58,412 nucleotides of DNA, taken from contig NZ_BBWJ01000034.1 in the NCBI RefSeq assembly GCF_001463745.1, forward strand, positions 1-58,412, written 5' to 3'. This DNA comes from Aureimonas sp. AU22. Lineage in GTDB: Bacteria; Pseudomonadota; Alphaproteobacteria; Rhizobiales; Rhizobiaceae. A program made the translations under genes and the position numbers. Below, piece after piece: positions 42,918 through 51,573 of this stretch. Each line of letters opens with the position of its first letter. The stretch's first letter is position 1. The notes below the pieces were generated by a model, which saw only the letters and a program-made list of their open reading frames with translations, made no database searches and was not told the origin of the DNA.

Positions 42918-43942
42918 GCTTCGCGCGGGGCGGGGCGCTCGGTCCGGCGGCCGAACTCGCGGCGCGCAGGCTCGAAGGAGCGGATGCCTTCCCCGGTCGA
43001 CCGCTCCGCCGGCTGCAGACGCGCGGCGTTGACCATCGAGCGGCAGTCTTCCGCGCGCAGGGTGCGATAGAAGAGGGCCAGCCGGTCGAAGGCGAGGACG
43101 TCGAGGCCAACAGCCGGTTTCAGCATCATCAGGATGCTCATCGCATCGGCCGAGGGAACCTTCAGCGCCTTCAAGGCGACGGCGAGGCGCTCGCCGGTGG
43201 GATCGGCGGCGATCTCGAGGATCGTGCGTCCGTCGATCGGCAGGGCCTGCGCCAGCATGTCGTAGAAGGCTGCTTCCTGCCGCTCCATCGCGAGGAGCAT
43301 CAGGGCTTCCATGTCGACCGGCCGGGTCGAGGGCGCCGTGCGGCCGGTGAGCGCCAGACGGCGCAGCGCCTCGCGCACGCCGTCGACCGATGGTCCCGAT
43401 CGCCGCGTCGTCGCGCCGGCTTCCAGTAGCGGCGTCTCGGACAGAAAGTCGGGCGACAGGGATGGACTGTCCGGCAGCGGGTCGGTGCTGGCAGGCTGGG
43501 CCTCGGCGGCCTTCGCGACCTCCGGCTCGATCTCCTCGAGCTGCGGCGCCGGGCCTTCGTTGCGGCGCGTCCGGTTGTCGAGAAGGCGGGCGACCCGCTC
43601 GTCGCCGGTGCTTCGAAGCCGCGTGATGTCGCGATCCTCTAGCGCGGGACTGGAGATCAGGAAGGGGGCCGAGATCTCGATCGGTTCGGCGAGAAGGAGA
43701 TCCACCAGCGAGCGGGGAACGCGGGCGGAGTGGGAGAGGGCCGCAGCCGCGTTGCGCCGCGTGTCCGCGCCGATCTTCGACCAGAGCGGCACCACCAGCC
43801 GCGCCATGTCGTCGGCCTGCCTCTGGGTGGGACGGCGTAGCGCGCCATAGGCCGTGATGGCGGCTGTGACGACCGTGTCGAACTGCTGCTGGGCCTGATG
43901 ACGTTCAAGGGATCGGAAGATCCGCGGTGCGGCGTCCTTCAT
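42908..43942 (-). CDS. DUF2336 domain protein
   Basis: A 344-residue soluble helical protein. The N-terminal 130 residues carry repeated helical pairs typical of DUF2336 (RRPTQRQADDMARLVVPL, ALSHSARVPRSLVDLLL, EPIEISAPFLISSPALEDRDI). A Ser/Pro/Glu-rich linker (about 145-190) and a C-terminal helical region follow (AVALKALKVPSADAMSILMML). DUF2336 is widespread in alphaproteobacteria without an assigned function; the helical repeats suggest protein binding. A CtrA-like site lies 61 bp upstream. Confidence 0.85.
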   Translation of the reverse strand: MKDAAPRIFRSLERHQAQQQFDTVVTAAITAYGALRRPTQRQADDMARLVVPLWSKIGADTRRNAAAALSHSARVPRSLVDLLLAEPIEISAPFLISSPALEDRDITRLRSTGDERVARLLDNRTRRNEGPAPQLEEIEPEVAKAAEAQPASTDPLPDSPSLSPDFLSETPLLEAGATTRRSGPSVDGVREALRRLALTGRTAPSTRPVDMEALMLLAMERQEAAFYDMLAQALPIDGRTILEIAADPTGERLAVALKALKVPSADAMSILMMLKPAVGLDVLAFDRLALFYRTLRAEDCRSMVNAARLQPAERSTGEGIRSFEPARREFGRRTERPAPREAQG

Positions 43943-44002
43943 GGGGCTCCAGACATGTGTGCGGGTGGGATGCGGCAGTCCGATAGGATTAGATCGAATC
44001 CC

Positions 44003-44018
44003 TTAGCAACCTGTTAAC
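44003..44018 (+). promoter_or_regulatory. CtrA-box-like site next to a GANTC site
   Basis: TTAG-CAACCTG-TTAAC is one mismatch from TTAA-N7-TTAAC. A CcrM-type GAATC lies 2 bp before it (43996-44000). It lies between divergent DUF2336 and the small orphan gene, 61 and 207 bp from their starts. Confidence 0.45.
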
Positions 44019-44224
44019 CCTGCGAAGCCTGCCCACGCCTGACCTCCGCGGCGGCCATGGACCGACGGCGCCGCGTGCGCCGGAGTCAGCGCCGGACAAG
44101 GCGGATGGGGGAAGGTGGGACAGGGAAGACGACGGTCCGTCCGCGCGTGGCGTGATCGAGGAACCGGACGGCTCGTCGAAATCTTCCCGCAACCGAAACC
44201 TCGGGTTCGGGACGGAGGCGAGAA

Positions 44225-44428
44225 ATGAACAACGTGCATCGACTCGTCGTCCCCATGCGGGACGAGACCCGCGGGACGCCGGCGGAAGCCACTCCGCGCA
44301 CGGCGGATGTGCTGATCCTGCCCTGCATTCGCTACGAGCGGATGGATGCGCGGGACGGGCAGATGGGGCGCAGGGCCCATTCGCCCGTGCTGACCCATGA
44401 AGCGGTCTTGCAGGACCTGACCGCTTAA
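44225..44428 (+). CDS. Small orphan protein
   Basis: A 67-residue protein from ATG 44225 with a good GGAGG site 7-8 nt upstream. Residues 1-12 (MNNVHRLVVPMR) and 28-42 (DVLILPCIRYERMD) look ordered; a single Cys occurs in LPCIRYE. The C-terminus SPVLTHEAVLQDLTA is mildly amphipathic. No family recognised. It is accepted for its ribosome-binding site and position in an otherwise empty 500-bp gap. Confidence 0.5.
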   Translation: MNNVHRLVVPMRDETRGTPAEATPRTADVLILPCIRYERMDARDGQMGRRAHSPVLTHEAVLQDLTA

Positions 44429-44480
44429 GCGCGGAAACGACACGCCGTTTGCGCGGCGCTCCGGGCGCTCCGACGCCGCG

Positions 44481-45071
44481 TCAGCCCGTGGGCGTTCCAG
44501 CCTCCTCGTCCGTGGCGGGACGGCAACCGATGGAGCGCACGAAGCGGTCGACGAAAGGGCGCTCGCTTTCACTGTCGACCAGCGAACGGACCATCACGTA
44601 GCCTTCCTCGCTCGGCATCTCGACGGAGATGGTCTGGTCGGGAAGCTCCGATCCTTCGACGCGGGCGAGGTCGAGCTGCTCGCGCGTGCCCACCAGGAGA
44701 TCGAGCGCGCCTTCCAGGGCGACACGCTCGCTGATCGAGTAGAGGTTGTCGCCGTTGCGCGCATAGACCGAGGCCGTCCAGAAACCGGTGCGCTCGTCCG
44801 CGGTGACGCGCGCCGGACCGTTCTCCAGCGAGAAGCGGCAGGCGGCGTCGATGAAGGCGGGGTCGATGAAGGCGAAGCCCGGCGCGCCCGGCTGGTTTCC
44901 CGCCGCGCTCGGCCGCCCCTCGATCCGCACCACGGCGAAGAGGTCGCCGAGCCGCGACAGCCGGCCCCACGCATCGTTCTCGGCCTGCAGCGGTATCGAG
45001 AAGATGATGCCGATATGGACGATCGCCGCGCCGACGAGGCCGATCAGAAGGGCGAGAACGAGCTTACCCAT
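44481..45071 (-). CDS. DUF1254-type exported protein
   Basis: A 196-residue protein with an N-terminal membrane segment (KLVLALLIGLVGAAIVHIGIIFSI). The rest is periplasmic, with a PGAPGFAFIDPAFIDAACRFSLENGPARV region and NLYSISERVALEGALDLLVGTREQL. It is the second of a pair with the DUF1214-like gene, overlapping it by 8 bp. In Hyphomicrobiales such short DUF1254 and DUF1214 proteins are encoded side by side next to a bifunctional penicillin-binding protein, as here. Assignment from neighbourhood and layout; function unknown. Confidence 0.65.
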   Translation of the reverse strand: MGKLVLALLIGLVGAAIVHIGIIFSIPLQAENDAWGRLSRLGDLFAVVRIEGRPSAAGNQPGAPGFAFIDPAFIDAACRFSLENGPARVTADERTGFWTASVYARNGDNLYSISERVALEGALDLLVGTREQLDLARVEGSELPDQTISVEMPSEEGYVMVRSLVDSESERPFVDRFVRSIGCRPATDEEAGTPTG

Positions 45072-45651
45072 CGACGAGGCAACCGGTGCGCACGATCAGA
45101 GGCATGGCGATGGGAGCGGCTCCGATGTCGGTGGAGATCGGCGTGTCGTAGAAGGTGAGCGCGAGGATGTAGCCGCCGGTGCCCTCGACCGCGAGCCAGT
45201 TGCCCGGCTGGGCACGTGGCCCCACGGCGATCGTCGCGCGGTTGTCGTCCGCGCGCATCCAGTTGAGCGATACGAGCTGCGACGGCCGGCCTTCGGCGAC
45301 CGGCACCGGCCGACCGGTGTAGTCGAAGGCGGAAAGGGTCGCGATGCGGGCGGGCGGATAGGCGCCTTCCAGCCGGTAGTCGCATTCGCGGCGAAGCTCG
45401 CGGCTCTCTGTGTCCACCCTGGCCTGAAACGCGACGCCTTCGCCGAGCCCGAGCGTCAGGTCGCCGGAGCGGGCGAGGCGGGCCTTGGAGTAGGGGTCGG
45501 CCGTGGGCGAGCCCGCCGTGCGGTTGGCATGCCAGGGCCCGACCGCCTGGATGTCGGCACCCTCGTAGCTTTCGAGCATGCGGGCGGCCGACCAGGTGCC
45601 GAGACCCAGTGCCACGCCGATGGCCAGGAGAGTGAGGAGAAGGAAACGCAT
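45064..45651 (-). CDS. DUF1214-type exported protein
   Basis: A 195-residue protein from ATG 45651. Signal anchor about 1-24 (FLLLTLLAIGVALGLGTWSA). The mature part has a beta-rich domain with a conserved CDYRLEGAYPPARIATLSAFDYTGRP block, SLNWMRADDNRATIAVGP and ALTFYDTPI; these fit DUF1214. A Cys pair (one in RECDYR, one near the C-terminus) may form a disulfide. Downstream of the penicillin-binding protein and coupled to the DUF1254-like gene, so a cell-envelope role is plausible. Confidence 0.7.
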   Translation of the reverse strand: MRFLLLTLLAIGVALGLGTWSAARMLESYEGADIQAVGPWHANRTAGSPTADPYSKARLARSGDLTLGLGEGVAFQARVDTESRELRRECDYRLEGAYPPARIATLSAFDYTGRPVPVAEGRPSQLVSLNWMRADDNRATIAVGPRAQPGNWLAVEGTGGYILALTFYDTPISTDIGAAPIAMPLIVRTGCLVDG

Positions 45652-45697
45652 GGGCGGTGTATGACCCCGATCCGGCCAGGAGGCTAGAGGACCCGGA

Positions 45698-47899
45698 TCA
45701 GCGGCTGACGCTGGGGCCTGGGCCGTCGGGCCGGGTGGCGGCGAACTTTTCCGGCCCTGTGGGCTCCAGGGTCGACAGGAGAAGCTCGAGGTCGGACAGG
45801 ACGCGGCGCGTGTTGTTGTTGATGACGCTCGGCCGCGCGATCTGGGGCGCTTCGGCACCTTCCGGCTTGGGGACGTCGATGGAGCCGGGCGCGGGAATAG
45901 GATCGTCGATGTAGGGGATGGGACGCAGGTCGATGCCCTGATGCGCGGCTTCCATGAAGCGTTGCCAGGTCATGGCGGGCAGGCCGCCGCCGGTCAGCTT
46001 GTTGGTGGGCTTGAAGCTGTCGTTGCCGTACCAGACGGCGGCGGTGAAGTTGCCGGTGAAGCCGACGAACCAAGCGTCGCGGTAGCTCTGGGTGGTGCCG
46101 GTCTTGCCACCGGCGCGCGTCATCGACAGGCGGGCGCGACGGGCGGTGCCTATCTCGGGAATGCGCACGAACATCTCGTTCATACTCTTGGTCGCCTGCT
46201 CCGACAGGACGCGGCGGCGCGGGGGCATGTCGCGCTCGGCGTCCCAGAGGATGTGGCCTTCCGCGTCGGTGATCTGCTGGATCGCATGGCGGTTGGAGGT
46301 GAGACCGCCGGCCGGGAAGACGGAATAGCCGGTGGCCTGATCGAGGATCGTCACCTCGTTGGTGCCGAGCGCGATCGTCTTGTCGCCCCTCAGGGGGGTC
46401 TCGACGCCCATGTTGCGGGCGAGTTCGGCCACCTTGCCGGGGCCCGACTCCTGGCTCAGCTTGACCGCCACCGTGTTGAGCGAGCGGGCCATGGCGTCCT
46501 GGATCTGAAGGCGGCCGGCGTATTTCAGGCCGTAGTTCTGCGGCGACCAGTTGCCGACACTGACCGGGCCGTCGACGATCATGTCGGTCGGCTTGTGGCC
46601 GTTCTCCATCGCCAGCGCGTAGACATAGGCCTTGAACGAGGAGCCCGGCTGGCGAAGAGCGCGGGTCGCGCGGTTGAACTGGGACAGGCCGTAGTCCCTG
46701 CCGCCGACCATGGCGACGACCCCGCCGTCGTCGGCGATCACCGCCATAGCGCCTTCCTCGACGCCGAAGGTCTTGCCGTATTGGCGCAGGTGGAAATCGA
46801 CCGATTCGTCGGCGAGCTGCTGCAGGCCCATGTCGATCGTGGTGCGCGCGACGACCGTGCGCTGCGGCAGGTCGGCTGCGATGCGCTGGATCTCGTCGAA
46901 GGCGAAGTCCAGGAAGTAGTCCGGCGACTTGATGACGGAGCGGTCCACCGCGGTCGCCGGATGGCGCCGCGCGGCGACGACCTGGCCTTCGGTCATGAAG
47001 CCGGAATCGACCATGGCCGATAGCACGACGTTGGCGCGGGCGCGGGCGGCGGGCAGGTTATTGTGGGGCGCGTATTGCGTCGGCGCCTTGAAAAGGCCGG
47101 CGAGCATCGCGGATTCGGCAAGGTTCACGTCGCGGATGTTCTTGCCGAAATAGAACTCGGCCGCCGCCGCCGCGCCGTTGGCGCCGCCGCCCATGTAGGC
47201 GCGGTCGAGATACATGCCGAGGATCTCGCGCTTGGTGAGGTTCGCCTCGAGCCAGAGCGACAGGAACGCCTCGTTGATCTTGCGCTCGAGCGATCGCTCG
47301 TTGGAGAGGAAGACGTTCTTGGCGAGCTGCTGGGTGAGCGTCGAGCCGCCCTGAACGACGCCGCCGGCGCGCGCGTTCTGGCCGAGGGCGCGGCCGAGGC
47401 CGATGAAGTCGATGCCCCAGTGCTCGAAGAAGCGACGGTCCTCGGTCGCCAGCACCGCCTTGACGAAATGGTCGGGCAGTTCGTCGATCGGGACCGCGTC
47501 GGCCTTGAGGATGCCGCGGCGGCCGATCTCGTTGCCGTGGCGGTCGAGGAAGAGGACGGAATAGTCGGCCTGCTGGGGAAGCCCGGCAACGGTCTTCTGC
47601 ATGGCGGGCTGAGCGAGCACGAGCAGCACGACGAAACCGGCGAGACCGATGGTCAGCGACTCGCAGCAGAGCTCGACCACGACGCGGTTGAAACCGCGCA
47701 CCCGGAAGCGGCGCGAGGCGATGGTGACCGTTTCCCAAGCGCCGGAAAAGCCATGGAAAAGCCGCCAGAGCGTGGTATCCAGCCAAGCATCGACTTCCAT
47801 CAGTCGAGACGGGGCGCGCCGGCCCTTCGGCTTGGACGAGAACAGTTTCGGCACGGTCAGCCTATCCCCCCGGCGCGCCGCAACGACGCGTCGGACCAT
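45698..47899 (-). CDS. Bifunctional penicillin-binding protein (class A, PBP1-like)
   Basis: A 733-residue peptidoglycan synthase. A cytoplasmic basic head and transmembrane helix (about 82-99, TIGLAGFVVLLVLAQ) precede the glycosyltransferase 51 domain with catalytic Glu153 in ATEDRRFFEHWGID and QGGSTLTQQLAKN. The transpeptidase has Ser420/Lys423 in PGSSFKAYVYA, the SxN motif SLN and KTGTT. Both enzymatic halves look intact. GTG 47854 has a GGGGGAT-like site and is a possible alternative start giving 718 residues. It is the first gene of a run with DUF1214 and DUF1254. The C-terminal 70 residues are Pro-rich. Confidence 0.93.
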   Translation of the reverse strand: MVRRVVAARRGDRLTVPKLFSSKPKGRRAPSRLMEVDAWLDTTLWRLFHGFSGAWETVTIASRRFRVRGFNRVVVELCCESLTIGLAGFVVLLVLAQPAMQKTVAGLPQQADYSVLFLDRHGNEIGRRGILKADAVPIDELPDHFVKAVLATEDRRFFEHWGIDFIGLGRALGQNARAGGVVQGGSTLTQQLAKNVFLSNERSLERKINEAFLSLWLEANLTKREILGMYLDRAYMGGGANGAAAAAEFYFGKNIRDVNLAESAMLAGLFKAPTQYAPHNNLPAARARANVVLSAMVDSGFMTEGQVVAARRHPATAVDRSVIKSPDYFLDFAFDEIQRIAADLPQRTVVARTTIDMGLQQLADESVDFHLRQYGKTFGVEEGAMAVIADDGGVVAMVGGRDYGLSQFNRATRALRQPGSSFKAYVYALAMENGHKPTDMIVDGPVSVGNWSPQNYGLKYAGRLQIQDAMARSLNTVAVKLSQESGPGKVAELARNMGVETPLRGDKTIALGTNEVTILDQATGYSVFPAGGLTSNRHAIQQITDAEGHILWDAERDMPPRRRVLSEQATKSMNEMFVRIPEIGTARRARLSMTRAGGKTGTTQSYRDAWFVGFTGNFTAAVWYGNDSFKPTNKLTGGGLPAMTWQRFMEAAHQGIDLRPIPYIDDPIPAPGSIDVPKPEGAEAPQIARPSVINNNTRRVLSDLELLLSTLEPTGPEKFAATRPDGPGPSVSR

Positions 47900-48024
47900 C
47901 TTACAAGAACCAGTCGGCGAGACAAACAGCCATCGAAACCGACCCCTTCTGACGATCGTCCCATGACGGGCGAAGAGGGCGGTTCCGAGGCGTGCGCGTC
48001 GGGTTCCACGGATCGCAGAGCAAG

Positions 48025-48525
48025 ATGAACGAAACCCCCTTCTGGGCGCGCAAATCGCTGGACGAGATGACGACGGAGGAATGGGAGTCCCTGTGCGACG
48101 GGTGCGGGCGCTGCTGCCTGAACAAGCTGGAGGATTGGGACACCGGCGAGATCGTCTGGACCGAGGTCGCCTGCCACATGCTGGACGGGGGAAGCTGCCG
48201 ATGCTCGGACTACGAGAACCGCCATGCCACCGTGCCGGACTGCGTCACTCTCAGCCCCGACCTCGTGCGCTCCATCGCCTGGCTGCCGCCGACGTGCGGC
48301 TACCGCCTGGTGGCGGAGGGGCACCCCCTCCGGTGGTGGCATCATCTCGTGTCGGGCGATCCGCAGACCGTGCACGAGGCGGGGATCTCGGTTCGGGGGC
48401 GGACCGTGAGCGAAGAGGGGATGGAGCCGGAGGACTACGAGGACCACCTCGCGGCCTGGCCCGGAGACGATCCGGACGAGGATCGATCCAACGATGTAGG
48501 AAAATTATCTGAAATAGGAAAATAG
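48025..48525 (+). CDS. YcgN-family cysteine-cluster protein
   Basis: A 166-residue protein. [19 protein letters not shown] (about 20-38) and the following [19 protein letters not shown] region hold the Cys pattern of the YcgN/YkgJ zinc/iron chelatase-like family. [25 protein letters not shown] is a further conserved block. The family probably binds a metal or Fe-S cluster; its function is unknown. ATG 48025 is chosen by family length. The last few codons overlap AT-rich direct repeats that lie just before the GTA promoter. Confidence 0.88.
   Translation: MNETPFWARKSLDEMTTEEWESLCDGCGRCCLNKLEDWDTGEIVWTEVACHMLDGGSCRCSDYENRHATVPDCVTLSPDLVRSIAWLPPTCGYRLVAEGHPLRWWHHLVSGDPQTVHEAGISVRGRTVSEEGMEPEDYEDHLAAWPGDDPDEDRSNDVGKLSEIGK
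48497..48523 (+). repeat. Direct repeats just upstream of the GTA promoter
   Basis: TAGGAAAAT occurs at 48497-48505 and again at 48515-48523, 18 bp apart. They are inside the last codons of the YcgN-like gene and 6 bp before the -35 element of the GTA promoter. In a GC-rich genome such an AT-rich pair on one helix face stands out as a possible activator-binding site. Confidence 0.55.
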
Positions 48526-48528
48526 TCA

Positions 48529-48557
48529 TTGACACCGTGACGGTGCCGATGTAGGGT
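48529..48557 (+). promoter_or_regulatory. Sigma-70-like promoter of the GTA cluster
   Basis: TTGACA (48529-48534), a 17-bp spacer and TAGGGT (48552-48557) match a -35/-10 promoter, with a perfect -35 and a weaker -10. It lies 85 bp before the first GTA gene and follows the end of the YcgN-like gene. Confidence 0.65.
48533..48545. promoter_or_regulatory. 13-bp palindrome in the GTA promoter
   Basis: CACCGT-G-ACGGTG is a perfect 6-bp inverted repeat around a single G. It overlaps the -35 element and spacer of the GTA promoter, a position typical of repressor operators. Confidence 0.55.
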
Positions 48558-48641
48558 TCAGGCATAGTCGAATTGGTGCGCTCAAGAGGCGGTCGTTTCC
48601 GGAAGGAGCGGCCGCCTTCGGCGTTTCGGAGGACAGGGCGA

Positions 48642-49025
48642 ATGGGCAAGCCGGACGAGACGCTGCTTTCGGAGCGCCTGTTCGTGGCGCTCACCGCCGA
48701 GGTCTCGGCACTGGAGAAACGGCCGCGTCGGGTGGCCGAGAAGCCCGGCGAACCAGTGCCGAAGAAGACGTTGGCGGAGCGCGGGGCGGAGGCGAAAGCG
48801 CGGGTGGAGACGATCTCGCAGCTGACGCGCACCTTGGAGAAGCTTCTGGAGCTTCGCCAGTTGGAGGCGCTGTCGCGCGAGACCGGGCGGCGCGAGGACG
48901 AGGCGGAAGCCGGTGCCTTGCGTGCCGAGATGTTGAAGCGTCTGCGATCGATCGACGCGCAGCGCGGCGGAGCGGCGGGGCTGTTCGATGCGATCGCGGC
49001 GCCGGGCGGCGAGGCGGTGGGCTGA
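48642..49025 (+). CDS. GTA small terminase subunit (gp1-like)
   Basis: A 127-residue helical protein from ATG 48642 (GGAGGA upstream). Long charged helices (LLSERLFVALTAEVSALEKR, AEAKARVETISQLTRTLEKLLELRQLEA) fit gp1 of Rhodobacter-type GTAs, the small terminase that helps recruit DNA for headful packaging. The frame continues upstream to 48573 but lacks support. It is the first gene after the GTA promoter and its stop overlaps the large terminase start. Identification relies on context plus helical character. Confidence 0.7.
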   Translation: MGKPDETLLSERLFVALTAEVSALEKRPRRVAEKPGEPVPKKTLAERGAEAKARVETISQLTRTLEKLLELRQLEALSRETGRREDEAEAGALRAEMLKRLRSIDAQRGGAAGLFDAIAAPGGEAVG

Positions 49026-50317
49026 TGGACGGGGGATTCTGGGCGGAGATCGAGCGCGAACTGGAGGGCCAGCCGGCGCATGTGCTGCGGCGGGCGCTTC
49101 CGCGCTGGGCCCTGTGCGCACGGCCCGCGCAATTGCCGCCGCCGGGCGACTGGCGGCAATGGCTGCTGATCGGCGGACGCGGGTCGGGCAAGACACGGGC
49201 CGGCGCCGAATGGGTGCGCGCGATGGCGCTGGGCGAGGCGCCGCTGGCGGGACGCGTCCATGGGCGCATCGCGCTGGTGGCAGAGACGCTGGGCGACGCG
49301 CGCGAGGTAATGGTGGAGGGCGAGAGCGGGCTGCGGGCGCTCGACTACGAAACGCGCCCCGTGTTCGAGGCCTCGCGGCGCCGGCTGGTCTTCGCCAACG
49401 GCGCGGTGGCGCAGGTGTTTTCCTCGGAGGACCCGGACGCGCTGCGCGGCTACCAGTTCGATGCGGCCTGGGGCGACGAATTGGCCAAGTGGACCTATGC
49501 GGAGGGCTGTTTCGACAATCTGCAGCTGGCGCTGCGGCTGGGCGAGAACCCCCGCATGGTGCTGACGACGACGCCGCGCGCGGTGCCGATCCTCAAACGG
49601 CTCATGGCCGAGGAGGGGACGGCGGTGACGCGGATGCGCACCGGCGAGAACGCCGGCAATCTCGCCGCCGGGTTCGTGGCGGCGATGGAGACGCGTTACG
49701 GCGGATCGCGTCTGGCACGGCAGGAACTTGACGGCGAGATGATCGAGGCGCGCGAGGACGCGCTGTTCGACCGTGGCGCGATCGACCGCATGCGGGTGCG
49801 CGCGGTGCCGTCGCTCGGCCGGATCGTGGTGGCGGTGGATCCGCCGGCCTCGTCCGGACGCACGTCGGACGCCTGCGGCATCGTGGCGGCGGGGCTGGGC
49901 GGCGATGGGACCATCTACGTGCTGGCCGATCGGAGCAGGCGCGGGCTGAAGCCGCCGGAATGGGCAGCGGCTGCCGTTTCGCTCTATCGCGAGCTGGAGG
50001 CGGACCGGATCGTCGCCGAGGTGAACCAGGGCGGCGAGATGGTGGAGGCCGTGCTGCGAACGGTGGCACCGGACGTGCCGGTGTCGAGCGTTCGGGCGAC
50101 GCGCGGCAAATGGGTGCGGGCCGAACCGGTCGCGGCGCTCTACGAGCAGGGGCGCGTCCGGCATGCCGGCAGCTTTGCCGAACTGGAGGACGAGCTCTGC
50201 GATTTCGGCCCCAACGGGCTGTCGAACGGGCGCTCGCCGGACCGGCTGGACGCCATGGTCTGGGCGGTGACCGCGCTGAACCAGCCGCGCTCGGAGCCGC
50301 GTATCCGGCGGCTGTGA
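49025..50317 (+). CDS. GTA large terminase (gp2)
   Basis: A 430-residue DNA-packaging motor. Walker A is GGRGSGKT (50-57), followed by the conserved VHGRIALVAETLGDAREVM and the Walker B region YQFDAAWGDELAKW. The C-terminal RNase-H-like nuclease has an Asp in VVAVDPPASSGRTSDACGI and acidic/His residues later (RSPDRLDAMVWAVTAL). In GTAs it packages random host DNA fragments. ATG 49025 overlaps gp1's stop (TGATG). The length is near RcGTA gp2. Confidence 0.93.
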   Translation: MDGGFWAEIERELEGQPAHVLRRALPRWALCARPAQLPPPGDWRQWLLIGGRGSGKTRAGAEWVRAMALGEAPLAGRVHGRIALVAETLGDAREVMVEGESGLRALDYETRPVFEASRRRLVFANGAVAQVFSSEDPDALRGYQFDAAWGDELAKWTYAEGCFDNLQLALRLGENPRMVLTTTPRAVPILKRLMAEEGTAVTRMRTGENAGNLAAGFVAAMETRYGGSRLARQELDGEMIEAREDALFDRGAIDRMRVRAVPSLGRIVVAVDPPASSGRTSDACGIVAAGLGGDGTIYVLADRSRRGLKPPEWAAAAVSLYRELEADRIVAEVNQGGEMVEAVLRTVAPDVPVSSVRATRGKWVRAEPVAALYEQGRVRHAGSFAELEDELCDFGPNGLSNGRSPDRLDAMVWAVTALNQPRSEPRIRRL

Positions 50318-50357
50318 CCGCAAAGACTTGAAGCCTTCCGTTGAACGGAGACATGAG

Positions 50358-51560
50358 ATGGGTTTGACGACGAGGCTGAAGGCCTTGGCGGGGCTGACGC
50401 CTGCGCCGGAGGTGCGGTCGGGCTCGCCCGGCGGGGCGCTGGTGTTCACCGGCGCGGCGGACGAGGCGGACTGGACGGAGCGCTCCTACGGGTCGCTGGC
50501 GCGCGCTGGCTTCATGCGCAATCCGCTGGTCTATCGCTGCGTCAGGCTGATCGCAGAGAACGCCGCGGCTGTGCCCTTCGTTCTGTACCAGGGGCGGGAG
50601 GAGGTGGAAGCGCACGCGATTCTCGACCTTCTGCGCCAGCCGAACGGGCTGCAGGACGGCGCGGCGCTGATCGAGACGCTGGTCGGTCATCTCCTTCTGT
50701 CGGGGGCGGCGCATGTCGAGGCGAGCGTGCTGGACGGTGTGCCGCGCCAGATCCACGCGCTACGGCCGGACCAGATCCGTACGATCTCCTCCGTCGACGG
50801 CTGGCCGGAGGCGGTGGAGCAGCGGGTGGGCGGGCGCGTCCGGCGCATTCCGCTGGAGGCGGACGGCGAAAGGCCGGCGCGCGTGCTGGCGATCCGGCTG
50901 TTTCACCCTTTGAGCGAAGCGGACGGGTTCGCGCCGGTGAGCGCGGCGCAGACGGCGCTCGACCTCCACAATGCGGCGACGCGCTGGAACAAGGCGCTGC
51001 TCGACAATTCGGCCCGGCCCTCCGGCGCGCTAGTCTATCAGCCCGGCGACGGCGGCAACCTGTCGAGCGACCAGTTCGAGCGGCTGAAGACCGAGTTGGA
51101 GAGCGGCTATGCGGGCGCTGCGCGGGCCGGGCGGCCCATGCTGCTGGAGGGCGGGCTCGACTGGAAGGCGATGGCGCTCTCCCCCCGCGACATGGATTTC
51201 ATGGAAGCGCGCAACGGCGCGGCGCGGGACGTGGCGATTGCCTTCGGTGTTCCGCCGATGCTGCTCGGCATCCCGGGCGATGCGACCTACGCCAACTACG
51301 CCGAGGCGAACCGGGCGCTGATCCGGCTGACCGTGCTGCCGCTGGTGGCGCGGCTCTCGGCGGCGCTCGGCAACTGGCTCGGCGGCTTCTTCGAGGACGA
51401 GCGGGACTTGCGGCTCGGTTTCGACGCGGACCGGATCGAGGGTCTGTCGGTGGAGCGCGAGGCGCTCTGGGCACGGCTCGGGGCGGCGAGCTTCCTCGAC
51501 GACGACGAGAAGCGCGAGGCCGTGGGCTATGGGGCGCGCAGCCGACGCACGGCGACATGA
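50358..51560 (+). CDS. GTA portal protein (gp3)
   Basis: A 400-residue HK97-type portal that forms the ring through which DNA enters and leaves the head. FMRNPLVYRCVRLIAENAAAVPFVLYQG, LLSGAAHVEASVLDGVPRQIHALRPDQI and VAIAFGVPPMLLGIPGDATYANYAEANRALI are portal signatures. ATG 50358 has GGAG upstream. It lies 40 bp after gp2. Confidence 0.92.
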   Translation: MGLTTRLKALAGLTPAPEVRSGSPGGALVFTGAADEADWTERSYGSLARAGFMRNPLVYRCVRLIAENAAAVPFVLYQGREEVEAHAILDLLRQPNGLQDGAALIETLVGHLLLSGAAHVEASVLDGVPRQIHALRPDQIRTISSVDGWPEAVEQRVGGRVRRIPLEADGERPARVLAIRLFHPLSEADGFAPVSAAQTALDLHNAATRWNKALLDNSARPSGALVYQPGDGGNLSSDQFERLKTELESGYAGAARAGRPMLLEGGLDWKAMALSPRDMDFMEARNGAARDVAIAFGVPPMLLGIPGDATYANYAEANRALIRLTVLPLVARLSAALGNWLGGFFEDERDLRLGFDADRIEGLSVEREALWARLGAASFLDDDEKREAVGYGARSRRTAT

Positions 51561-51573
51561 CGGGGGAACGACG

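Noticed and set aside
48573-48641. Extended N-terminus for the first GTA gene
   Set aside because: ATG 48642 has GGAGGA at good spacing; the upstream codons are Arg-rich and lack a ribosome-binding site.
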